Positions 7,407 through 14,048 of a DNA stretch of 31,031 nucleotides are shown here, piece by piece; position 1 is the first letter of the stretch; each line of letters starts with the position of its first letter. This DNA comes from Anaerolineae bacterium (GTDB lineage Bacteria > Chloroflexota > Anaerolineae > JAFGEY01). Under the pieces are notes generated by a model. The model ran no database searches. It was not told the origin of the DNA and worked only from the letters and a program-made list of their open reading frames with translations. A program made the translations under genes and the position numbers. Where the stretch lies: the NCBI GenBank assembly GCA_016929205.1, contig JAFGJF010000063.1, forward strand, positions 1-31,031, given 5' to 3'.

Positions 7407-8564
7407 TTATTCCATTGCCTGCAATATATGTGTGATCACTGTGGCCCCGCTGCCGCCGATGTTTTGGGTCATGCCGTAGCGCGCGGAGGGCAGTTGGTTG
7501 GCTCCGCATTCGCCGCGCAGTTGCTGCACCGCTTCGACGATTTGATAGACGCCCGTTGCGCCGACCGGGTGTCCCCGGCCTTTGAGTCCGCCCATCGTCG
7601 CGGTTGGCAGCCGCCCGTCGATAAAGATCGCCCCTTCCCTGGCTAACCGCGTTCCTCTGCCCGGTTCGGCAAAGCCGCTGGCTTCCAGGGAGAGGGCCGC
7701 CATAATGGTGAACGCGTCGTGGTATTCGAAAAAGTCAATATCTGCCGGACCGACCCCGGCCTGAAAATACGCCTTGCGCGCCGAGTGTTCGGCGGCCTGC
7801 AATTGCAGCGGGTTTTTGCGATCGTGCAGCGACAAGCAGTCTGTGGCGACGGCAGAAGCGACGATGCGCACCGCCTTGGTCGTAAACAGGTGCGCCTGTT
7901 CGGTAGGACACAGAATGACGGCGGCTGCGCCATCACCGATCGGCGACGAATCCATCAGACTGATCGGGTCGCAAATCATCGGCGCGCTGGCGAAACTCTC
8001 TGCGGTCAGCGGGGCGTGAAAGCGTGCATTGGGATTATTGACCGCATTTCGATGGGCATTGATCGCAAAATTGGCAAAATCCTCGCGTTGGATGCCATAT
8101 TCGTACAGATAACGCTGCATCAGCATGGCATTGATCGCCACAAAAGAAAGCCCGTGCGGCACCTCAAAGTCGCCGTCGGCCGCCAGCGCCAGCCCGCCGG
8201 TCACGACGTCGCCCGTTTCGTCGGTCATTTTTTCCACGCCAAGGGCGATGACCACGTCGGCTAACCCGCCGGCGACGGCGATATACCCCATACGTACCGC
8301 TGCCGCGCCGGACGCGCAGGCGGCTTCGATCTTGACTGCTTCGATGCCGCGTAGCCCTACAAAATCAGCAACCAGGGCCCCGAGATGTTCCTGCCCGGCG
8401 ATTTCGCCGGAGAGCATGTTCCCCACGTACAGCATATCGGCGCGATCGATATTGGCGTCGCGCATCGCCGCCAATACCGCATCGGCGGCCAGGTGGCGCA
8501 GTGATTTTTCCCAGTTTTCGAGAATCGGCGTCTGTCCGATTCCGATGATGCTTACGTCTCGCAT
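7407..8564 (-). CDS. Acetyl-CoA acetyltransferase (SCP2/archaeal-type thiolase)
   Basis: 385 residues; ATG preceded by GTGGAGAT. It condenses two acetyl-CoA to acetoacetyl-CoA, the first step of the mevalonate pathway. The nucleophile is C83 in EAACASGAAAV. The other catalytic-loop signatures are YHDAF (H282) and GRGHPVGATG (H332). Near the C-terminus the classical second cysteine motif is replaced by NIGGSGA, typical of the SCP2-type/archaeal branch rather than of PhaA/AtoB. The next gene (DUF35) starts 22 bases downstream. The upstream HMG-CoA synthase is 125 bases away, and that gap has a TACAAT element (8623-8628) without a good -35 box and a hairpin just before the ribosome-binding site. 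Length and motifs are complete. Because such thiolases are reversible and sometimes act in degradation, the biosynthetic call rests on the neighbours. Confidence 0.88.
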   Translation of the reverse strand: MRDVSIIGIGQTPILENWEKSLRHLAADAVLAAMRDANIDRADMLYVGNMLSGEIAGQEHLGALVADFVGLRGIEAVKIEAACASGAAAVRMGYIAVAGGLADVVIALGVEKMTDETGDVVTGGLALAADGDFEVPHGLSFVAINAMLMQRYLYEYGIQREDFANFAINAHRNAVNNPNARFHAPLTAESFASAPMICDPISLMDSSPIGDGAAAVILCPTEQAHLFTTKAVRIVASAVATDCLSLHDRKNPLQLQAAEHSARKAYFQAGVGPADIDFFEYHDAFTIMAALSLEASGFAEPGRGTRLAREGAIFIDGRLPTATMGGLKGRGHPVGATGVYQIVEAVQQLRGECGANQLPSARYGMTQNIGGSGATVITHILQAME

Positions 8565-8573
8565 ACTATCTCC

Positions 8574-8590
8574 ACTCGCTCCAGGCGAGT
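8574..8590 (-). promoter_or_regulatory. Stem-loop abutting the thiolase ribosome-binding site
   Basis: ACTCGC (8574-8579) and GCGAGT (8585-8590) form a perfect 6-base stem with a 5-base loop. On the minus strand it ends directly before the GGAG of the thiolase ribosome-binding site. It could modulate translation or mark an mRNA processing site between the synthase and the thiolase. There is no T tract, so it is not a terminator. Confidence 0.35.
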
Positions 8591-8689
8591 CTCCAACGTT
8601 TGATGGTCTTTGGCTCTTTCTTATTGTACCTCAAATGTGTGAAACGTGGTGTAAAATTTGCGTGAAAATGAGCAAATTGGGACACATGT

Positions 8690-9757
8690 CTAGTGTGCAT
8701 AAAGTTTCTTGCGGTACCTGACGTACGTTCCATATGTGATCGGCTGGCGGCGGGCGATGTAATCCTGGGTCTTGGGTGCCGCAGACTGCCGTTCGGGCAG
8801 TTTGTCAGTCATTGTCCAGATAAAGGTATCGCTGCCGGCGCCAGAACCATAGGAGGCAACCAGCACCCGGTCGCCTGCTTTGGCGATGTCGAGCACGGCA
8901 CTCAAGCCGATGAGCGCCGATCCAGCATAGGTGTTGCCGATGACAGGCGAAAGCAGCCCCGGCGTGTATTGGGCAGGGGAAAACCCGAGCTGCCGGGCAA
9001 CACGACCCGGAAATTTGGCGTTGGGCTGGTGAAAAATGACATACGCGAAATCGGCCGGTGTGGTGCCTGTTTGTTCGAGAATGGTTTCCACCGAGGCCGT
9101 GATGTGCCTAAAGTAGGCGGGATCGCCTGTAAAACGGCTGCCGTGCTGTGGAAAATGTTGGTAGGGACGCCGCCAAAAGTCGGGCGTGTCGGTGACAAAC
9201 GAGAACGATCCTTCAAATACGGCCAGCGCCTCATCGGCCGGACCGAGGATGTAGGCTGCGCCGCCGGCCGCGGCGGTATATTCGAGCGCATCGCCGGGAC
9301 GCCCCTGGGCTGTGTCGACTCCGGCTGCCAGGGCATAGCTGCCCATGCCGGACCCAACCAGGGCAATGGCCATCTGCATGGCTTCGCTGCCTGCCTTGCA
9401 GGCGAACTCGAGATCGGCGCTCAAGGTATCAGGGACGGCGCCAATGGCTTCGGCAACAACCGTACCGGTGGGTTTGACCGCATAGGGGTGCGATTCGCTG
9501 CCAACCCACACCGCGCGGATGGCGCGCGGGTCGAGGCTGCCGCTGCGAGACAATGCATTGCGGGCGGCTTCAATGCACATGGTGATCGTGTCTTCGTCGG
9601 GTCCAGGAACACTCTTTTCCTTGATCGGCGTGCCGCCAGAGCCGTCGGTCCACACCTGGTTGATCTCCTGGGCTGGAATGCGATAGCGTGGGACATATGC
9701 GCCGTAGCCGATAATCCCGACGGGAGAGGTTGGCTTCATGATCTTGAATCCGGTCAC
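8690..9757 (-). CDS. Hydroxymethylglutaryl-CoA synthase (archaeal type)
   Basis: 355 residues from a GTG at 9757 that overlaps the stop of the reductase gene (GTGA). An ATG at 9739 gives MKPTSPVGIIGYGAYVPRYR, which is closer to the usual archaeal N-terminus and is a real alternative. The enzyme joins acetyl-CoA to acetoacetyl-CoA to form HMG-CoA. The catalytic cysteine is C120 in EFACKAGSEAMQ (GTG numbering). IGYGAYVPRYRI and the FHQPNAKFP histidine motif place it in the short archaeal/Chloroflexota branch, not the eukaryotic or staphylococcal MvaS branch. It sits between reductase and thiolase in one unidirectional cluster. In the archaeal complex this enzyme and the thiolase share one CoA site formed with a DUF35 protein, and all three genes are present here. 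Confidence 0.92.
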   Translation of the reverse strand: MTGFKIMKPTSPVGIIGYGAYVPRYRIPAQEINQVWTDGSGGTPIKEKSVPGPDEDTITMCIEAARNALSRSGSLDPRAIRAVWVGSESHPYAVKPTGTVVAEAIGAVPDTLSADLEFACKAGSEAMQMAIALVGSGMGSYALAAGVDTAQGRPGDALEYTAAAGGAAYILGPADEALAVFEGSFSFVTDTPDFWRRPYQHFPQHGSRFTGDPAYFRHITASVETILEQTGTTPADFAYVIFHQPNAKFPGRVARQLGFSPAQYTPGLLSPVIGNTYAGSALIGLSAVLDIAKAGDRVLVASYGSGAGSDTFIWTMTDKLPERQSAAPKTQDYIARRQPITYGTYVRYRKKLYAH

Positions 9758-11043
9758 TGTGGCTCGCTTCCTAGTTCTTCCAAGATGGCGGCTGCACGGT
9801 CGGGGCGAATCGTTTTTTCCTCAATCATACGCCGGACGACGATGTCAATCTGACTTGCTTTGGCTCCAGCGGCAATGGCAACCTGCCTGGCGTGAAGCTG
9901 CATGTGCCCGCGCTGGATGCCTTCGGTAGCCAGGGCGCGGATAGCAGCCAGGTTCTGGGCCAGGCCGACGGCGACGATGATCTGGGCCAATTCTCGGGCC
10001 GTTTTGACCCCCAGGATTTTGACCGCCAGTTTGGCTGTTGGGTGAACGCGCGTCGCGCCGCCCACCAGGCCAACGGCCATCGGCATTTCTAGTGTGCCTG
10101 CCAGATCGCCGTCCTTATTCTTGGCCCAATGCGATAGAGAGGTATAGCTGCCATTGCGAGCCGCGTAGGCATGCGCGCCTGCTTCGACGGCGCGCCAATC
10201 GTTTCCGGTGGCGACGACAACGGCGTCGATGCCGTTCATGATCCCCTTGTTGTGTGTCGCCGCACGGTAGGGGGTAGCGGCGGCAAAGGCATAGGCTTCG
10301 ACGATGCGGTCGACGACGGTCTCGCCTGCCAGTTCATTGAGTTCGAGTGCGGATGCGGGCACCACGCAGTGGGCGCGGACCAATCTCCGGTCGGCGAGGT
10401 TGGAAAGAATACGCAGGTGCGTTCTTGCGCCAGTGATACGGGCGATATGCGGCGCGATGGCTTCGGCGGCTGTGTTGACCGTGTTGGCGCCCATCGCATC
10501 CAGACAGTCATAGATCAGGTGTACGTCCAGCATTGTGCCGGCGGGCGAATCCTCGATCACGTATACCTGGAGATCACGCGCGCCGCCGCCAAGCCCAACA
10601 ATGACGGGATCGCTCTTGTTGGCCAGAGTAAGCAGTTCGTCTCGGTGTGCCAGGAGCTCGAAACGTGCCGACCAGGGATCGACAATGTCCAGCACCTGGA
10701 TCTGAGCGATCATTTCTGCCGGCGTGCTGTGTGTTCTAAAACCTCCTCCGGCGCGTACCAGTTTGGCGGCATAGCTCGCGCCAGCGACGACAGATGGCTC
10801 TTCGATGGCCATTGGGATCAAATAGTCTTGGCCATCGATCAGAAAATTGACGGCGATGCCCAGTGGCAAGTTGTGGGTCCCGATCGCGTTTTCAATCATG
10901 TGATCGGCTTGTCCGGAACCCAGCCCGGCGGTGTCTAGCGCTGCCGCTTCTTCTGTGCTTAATTCCGCCCATTCGACGATGCGGGCAATTCTTTGTGCTG
11001 AAGACAGCCGGTAAAACCCAGAGAATTGAGACGTTTTGCTCAC
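9754..11043 (-). CDS. Hydroxymethylglutaryl-CoA reductase (class II-like)
   Basis: 429 residues from a GTG at 11043 (VSKTSQFSGFYRLSSAQR), chosen because AGAGGAA lies about 10 bases upstream and the family begins at FxGFYKLS. The upstream ORF extension to 11226 has no homology-like sequence. The enzyme reduces HMG-CoA to mevalonate. Residues match the known Pseudomonas mevalonii catalytic set with an offset of one: E82 (EEPS), K266 (NKGIMNG), D282 (GNDW) and H380 (QRGH). ENAIGTHNLPLG and DAMGAN are also present. There are no membrane helices, as expected for bacterial class II enzymes, some of which run in the oxidative direction. Placement with HMG-CoA synthase, thiolase and DUF35 favours synthesis of mevalonate. 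The stop overlaps the synthase start. Confidence 0.93.
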   Translation of the reverse strand: MSKTSQFSGFYRLSSAQRIARIVEWAELSTEEAAALDTAGLGSGQADHMIENAIGTHNLPLGIAVNFLIDGQDYLIPMAIEEPSVVAGASYAAKLVRAGGGFRTHSTPAEMIAQIQVLDIVDPWSARFELLAHRDELLTLANKSDPVIVGLGGGARDLQVYVIEDSPAGTMLDVHLIYDCLDAMGANTVNTAAEAIAPHIARITGARTHLRILSNLADRRLVRAHCVVPASALELNELAGETVVDRIVEAYAFAAATPYRAATHNKGIMNGIDAVVVATGNDWRAVEAGAHAYAARNGSYTSLSHWAKNKDGDLAGTLEMPMAVGLVGGATRVHPTAKLAVKILGVKTARELAQIIVAVGLAQNLAAIRALATEGIQRGHMQLHARQVAIAAGAKASQIDIVVRRMIEEKTIRPDRAAAILEELGSEPQ

Positions 11044-11072
11044 TGGTTCACGTTCCTCTTTTCGTGCTTGTG

Positions 11073-11117
11073 CAAAAACAAAACCCCAATCCAATTGGGG
11101 TGATTTCTTCGAGTATA
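11073..11117 (-). promoter_or_regulatory. Terminator-like hairpin and -10 element in the HMG-CoA reductase leader
   Basis: On the minus strand CCCCAAT, loop TGG, ATTGGGG (11084-11100) is followed at once by TTTTGTTTTTG (11073-11083), the form of an intrinsic terminator. It lies 30 bases upstream of the reductase start codon. A TATACT -10 box lies at 11112-11117, but no convincing -35 box stands 16-18 bases before it. No minus-strand gene lies upstream that would need terminating, so this is either an attenuator/5' stabilising hairpin for the mevalonate cluster or a block on antisense transcription out of the lipoprotein gene. Confidence 0.5.
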
Positions 11118-11180
11118 CACCATTTGCCCTGCCAAAACCTATCAAATCTGCCAGATCCGGCCGGGATGAACGGCCAAGAT

Positions 11181-11209
11181 TTGACAAATCGATGGATTTG
11201 CAGTATGCT
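11181..11209 (+). promoter_or_regulatory. Sigma70-type promoter of the DUF3048 lipoprotein gene
   Basis: TTGACA (11181-11186), 17-base spacer, TATGCT (11204-11209). Transcription would start near 11216, only about 23 bases before the TTG start codon and just upstream of the GGAGGAG ribosome-binding site at 11227-11233. Confidence 0.7.
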
Positions 11210-11238
11210 CTCCCCCATCTCGACATGGAGGAGCTAGG

Positions 11239-12645
11239 TTGAATCGGTCATTCATCGTTCGCATTGTGTTGTCTTTGTTGCTCATTGGGCTCGCGTTGTT
11301 TAGTGCTCTTTTTAGTACCGGCTGTAGTGCCAAACCATCCCCAACGTCCACTCCGACCAAGACACCGACGATTGTTCCAACATCCACACCAACTGTTTTT
11401 GTTCCTACACCTACGTTTACATTTACGCCGATGGTCGTATCAAGTACGTCTACGCCCACGAGTGAGCCGACTCCGGTACAGATTGCGGCGGCGCCACCTA
11501 CATCTACACCTACGGCGACAAGGACGCCTGTTCTGCCAACGCCTACGATGACGGCGACTTTGACGCCTACGGTGGTGATAGAGCCGCCGGCAAGTGCCAA
11601 GGTTGTCGCAGTGATGCCAACGTCTACGCCAGCACCGGCTCCTCCCTCGGGTCAAATGCCAGCACCTGTCGCGATAGGGGGGGATGTGAATCCGCTGACT
11701 GGATTGAAAGTGAATCCGGCCAACTTGAACCGCCGTCCGCTGGGGATCAAGGTTCCCAATTTCCCGATTGTGGCGCGCCCGCAGTCAGGGCTGAGCCTGG
11801 CAGATGTCGTGGTTGAGCACGAGGCTGAGGCATTTCTGACGCGATTCACGGCGATCTTTTATGGAAATGACGTTGGCCTATTGGGCCCGATTCGCAGTTT
11901 GCGCCTTCCGGATGGCGAATTGATGCCCATCTTTAAGGCGGCACTGGTGGCGTCAGGCGGGCATCCGGCTGTCAAGATTCGGATTACACAGGGCAAGGAA
12001 TGGGCTGTGGGCTACAAGCGTGTCATCTGCCCCGAGGAGCCGTTTACGGATGGCGGCGCCGAGTATCGTATGCCCGACAAAAAATCTCGCTACGAACTGA
12101 CGATGTATAGCGATACGGCTCGTTTGTGGGGCGTGCTCTCGGCGCGCGGCGTGAATCAACGCCAGGATTTCCACAATATGTTTGTTTTCAGTGAGACGCC
12201 ACCAGGAGGAGGTCGGGATGCAACTCACCTCAGAATCGTTTACAAGCCCACGTATTCTATTGCTGAATATCGGTACGACGGAGCGACGCGCACCTATAAA
12301 CGGTTCGATCTCGGTGTGGCAACGATGGACGAGTTGACCGGCCAGCAAATTTCACCATCGAACGTCATCGTGTTGTATGCCAACCATTATAACAGTGATA
12401 TCCTGGCGGATGCTCACGACCCGAACAATCTCTATTACTCGGTTGTTGTCGAGTTGTGGGGACAGGGCACGGCCAAGCTGATGCGAGATGGCAAAGTCTA
12501 CGACGTGCGTTGGATTCGCGAAAACCCGCAGCAAGCCGGCGATCGCTTGATTTTTGTTGATGGCCAGGGCAATCAGGTCCCATTCCGACCTGGGTCAACG
12601 TGGATCCAGTTGGTGCGACCAGATGCCGACTTGGTTATTGACTGA
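11239..12645 (+). CDS. DUF3048 domain-containing lipoprotein
   Basis: 468 residues from a TTG start with a perfect GGAGGAG site 5 bases upstream. It has a signal peptide with lipobox STGC, so C29 would be lipidated and the protein anchored outside the membrane. A Thr/Pro-rich stalk spans about residues 31-150. The DUF3048 N-terminal domain follows (NPLTGLKVNPANLNRRPLG..., RPQSGLSLADVV, FYGND...GPIRSLR), then its C-terminal domain from about residue 375 (SNVIVLYANHYN...), ending in PFRPGSTWIQLV. Bacillus YerB belongs to this family. No biochemical function is established that I know of. It is monocistronic: its own promoter before it and a strong hairpin after it. It is divergent from the mevalonate cluster. 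Confidence 0.9.
   Translation: MNRSFIVRIVLSLLLIGLALFSALFSTGCSAKPSPTSTPTKTPTIVPTSTPTVFVPTPTFTFTPMVVSSTSTPTSEPTPVQIAAAPPTSTPTATRTPVLPTPTMTATLTPTVVIEPPASAKVVAVMPTSTPAPAPPSGQMPAPVAIGGDVNPLTGLKVNPANLNRRPLGIKVPNFPIVARPQSGLSLADVVVEHEAEAFLTRFTAIFYGNDVGLLGPIRSLRLPDGELMPIFKAALVASGGHPAVKIRITQGKEWAVGYKRVICPEEPFTDGGAEYRMPDKKSRYELTMYSDTARLWGVLSARGVNQRQDFHNMFVFSETPPGGGRDATHLRIVYKPTYSIAEYRYDGATRTYKRFDLGVATMDELTGQQISPSNVIVLYANHYNSDILADAHDPNNLYYSVVVELWGQGTAKLMRDGKVYDVRWIRENPQQAGDRLIFVDGQGNQVPFRPGSTWIQLVRPDADLVID
11329..11685 (+). repeat. Low-complexity Thr/Pro (TPT-rich) coding repeat
   Basis: The stalk of the lipoprotein is built of degenerate TPT, STPT and PTPT units (for example SPTSTPTKTPT and TPVLPTPTMTATLTPT). 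The underlying DNA is an irregular ACN/CCN codon repeat, the kind prone to slippage and length variation. Such stalks are common in cell-surface proteins of this phylum and probably act as spacers. Confidence 0.75.
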
Positions 12646-12664
12646 TTGACGATAGTGTGATTTG

Positions 12665-12700
12665 ACAGATGGGACACGTGCAAGCGTGACCCATCTGTTT
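12665..12700 (+). terminator. Hairpin terminator after the DUF3048 gene
   Basis: ACAGATGGG...CCCATCTGT (12665-12673 with 12690-12698), an A-A mismatch, then CACG...CGTG with a 6-base loop; 13 base pairs in all. Only TTT follows, so the T tract is weak, but the stem is strong and sits 20 bases after the stop codon. Confidence 0.65.
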
Positions 12701-12742
12701 GATCATGCCAAGGTACCTCAATCTGCCCGGACGTATTTCCTA

Positions 12743-12771
12743 TTGGCGCAAGGGGTCGGCTGTGGTACAAT
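12743..12771 (+). promoter_or_regulatory. Promoter of the aminotransferase gene
   Basis: TTGGCG (12743-12748), 17-base spacer, TACAAT (12766-12771). The predicted transcript starts near 12778, just before the AAGGAGG ribosome-binding site of the aminotransferase. Confidence 0.6.
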
Positions 12772-12803
12772 GGGTTACGATCAAAAACAAGGAGGTTTTT
12801 GAG

Positions 12804-14015
12804 ATGATCGAGTTGGATGGTCAATGGACGACTGACTGGGGGTCTTGCCTGTCTGAACGTATGCAAAATGTGAGCAGTTCTATCATTCGTGAGCTGCTCA
12901 AAATAACCCAGCAGCCTGGTGTTATTTCGTTTGCTGGTGGGCTTCCAGCGCCAGAGATGTTTCCCGTTCGTGAGTTTCGCGAAGCGTGCGATTTCATACT
13001 GCAAGAGGTACCAGAACGGGCTTTGCAGTATGGGTTGACACAAGGCTATATCAAACTGCGCGAATATCTGGATGAGACGGTAAAAAAGTACGGCGTCCCG
13101 GCCGTGCCGGATAACATTCTGATTACCAACGGCTCTCAGCAAGCGCTCGACTTGATTGGGCGGACCTTTATCAACGCAGGCGATATCGTTGTGACCGAGT
13201 GCCCAACATATCTGGGTGCAATACAGGCCTGGCGTCCTTTTGCTCCGCGTTTCGTCACCGTACCGATCGATGACGATGGGATGCAGGTCGACCGTTTGGA
13301 AGACGAACTCGAACGGGCTGGTGCCAAATTCATCTATGTCCTTCCGAATTTCCATAATCCCGCCGGGACGACATTGTCGATCGAGCGAAGAGAAAAGCTG
13401 GTCGAACTTGCGGCCAAGTATCACGCCTTTATTGTCGAAGACGATCCCTATGGCGAACTTCGCTTCGAGGGCCGCGATCTCCCTCCCATCATCTCTTACC
13501 ACAAAGAGAACGTCATCTATTTGTCCACTTTTTCCAAGACATTGGCACCGGGCATCCGCCTGGGTTGGATCATTGCGCCGGAGAGGGTTATCGACAAACT
13601 TGTCCTGGTTAAACAAGGTGCTGACCTGCATACCGGCACGTTTGTGCAACACGTGGCGAATGACATTTGCCAACGCGGTATTTTGAAACGGCATGTACAA
13701 AAGATCCGTGTTGAATATCACAAGCGCCGCGATGTGATGTTGGCGGCGATGGAGGAATCGTTTCCCAAAGAAGCTGTATGGACACGGCCTCAAGGGGGAC
13801 TCTTTTTGTGGGTACGTTTGCCCGAGCACATTGACACTGAAAAGTTGTTCTACAGCGCACTAGAAGAAAAAGTCGCGTTTGTACCGGGGCATGTGTTCTT
13901 TCCCAACGGTGGCGGACACAATACCATGCGCCTCAACTTTTCGTGTATGGGGCCGGACAACACCCGAGAGGGCATACGGCGTTTGGGGAATGCTCTCAAA
14001 CGTGAAATGGCATAA
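12804..14015 (+). CDS. PLP-dependent class I/II aminotransferase (LysN/2-aminoadipate-aminotransferase-like)
   Basis: 403 residues. The ATG at 12804 is preceded by AAGGAGG at 8 bases; the longer frame from 12699 would include the promoter and is rejected. It is a fold-type I PLP enzyme. Motifs seen are ITNGSQQALDLIG (108-120), PNFHNPAG (N185), EDDPYGELRF (D214 and Y216 contact the cofactor), the Schiff-base lysine K245 in STFSKTLAPGIRLGW, and a C-terminal RLNFS arginine motif for the substrate carboxylate. SxTLAPGIRLGW and VEDDPYGELRF are typical of the LysN / 2-aminoadipate / MocR-like branch, which also includes broad-range branched-chain and aromatic transaminases. The substrate cannot be fixed. 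The gene is followed 33 bases later by a metallophosphatase, and the two may share a transcript. It lies just before the arginine genes but has its own promoter. Confidence 0.85.
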   Translation: MIELDGQWTTDWGSCLSERMQNVSSSIIRELLKITQQPGVISFAGGLPAPEMFPVREFREACDFILQEVPERALQYGLTQGYIKLREYLDETVKKYGVPAVPDNILITNGSQQALDLIGRTFINAGDIVVTECPTYLGAIQAWRPFAPRFVTVPIDDDGMQVDRLEDELERAGAKFIYVLPNFHNPAGTTLSIERREKLVELAAKYHAFIVEDDPYGELRFEGRDLPPIISYHKENVIYLSTFSKTLAPGIRLGWIIAPERVIDKLVLVKQGADLHTGTFVQHVANDICQRGILKRHVQKIRVEYHKRRDVMLAAMEESFPKEAVWTRPQGGLFLWVRLPEHIDTEKLFYSALEEKVAFVPGHVFFPNGGGHNTMRLNFSCMGPDNTREGIRRLGNALKREMA

Positions 14016-14048
14016 TCGCAGTACCGGTGTCCCTGAGAGGGAATGCTT

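Noticed and set aside
8693..9853. 386-codon plus-strand frame antisense to HMG-CoA synthase
   Set aside because: It mirrors a clearly recognised enzyme and has a skewed composition typical of antisense frames in GC-rich DNA.
11044..11226. 61-residue N-terminal extension of HMG-CoA reductase
   Set aside because: It overlaps the leader hairpin and the divergent promoter region, has no family resemblance, and the GTG at 11043 has a good ribosome-binding site.
12699..12803. Upstream extension of the aminotransferase frame
   Set aside because: It contains the predicted promoter, and the AAGGAGG site points to ATG 12804.
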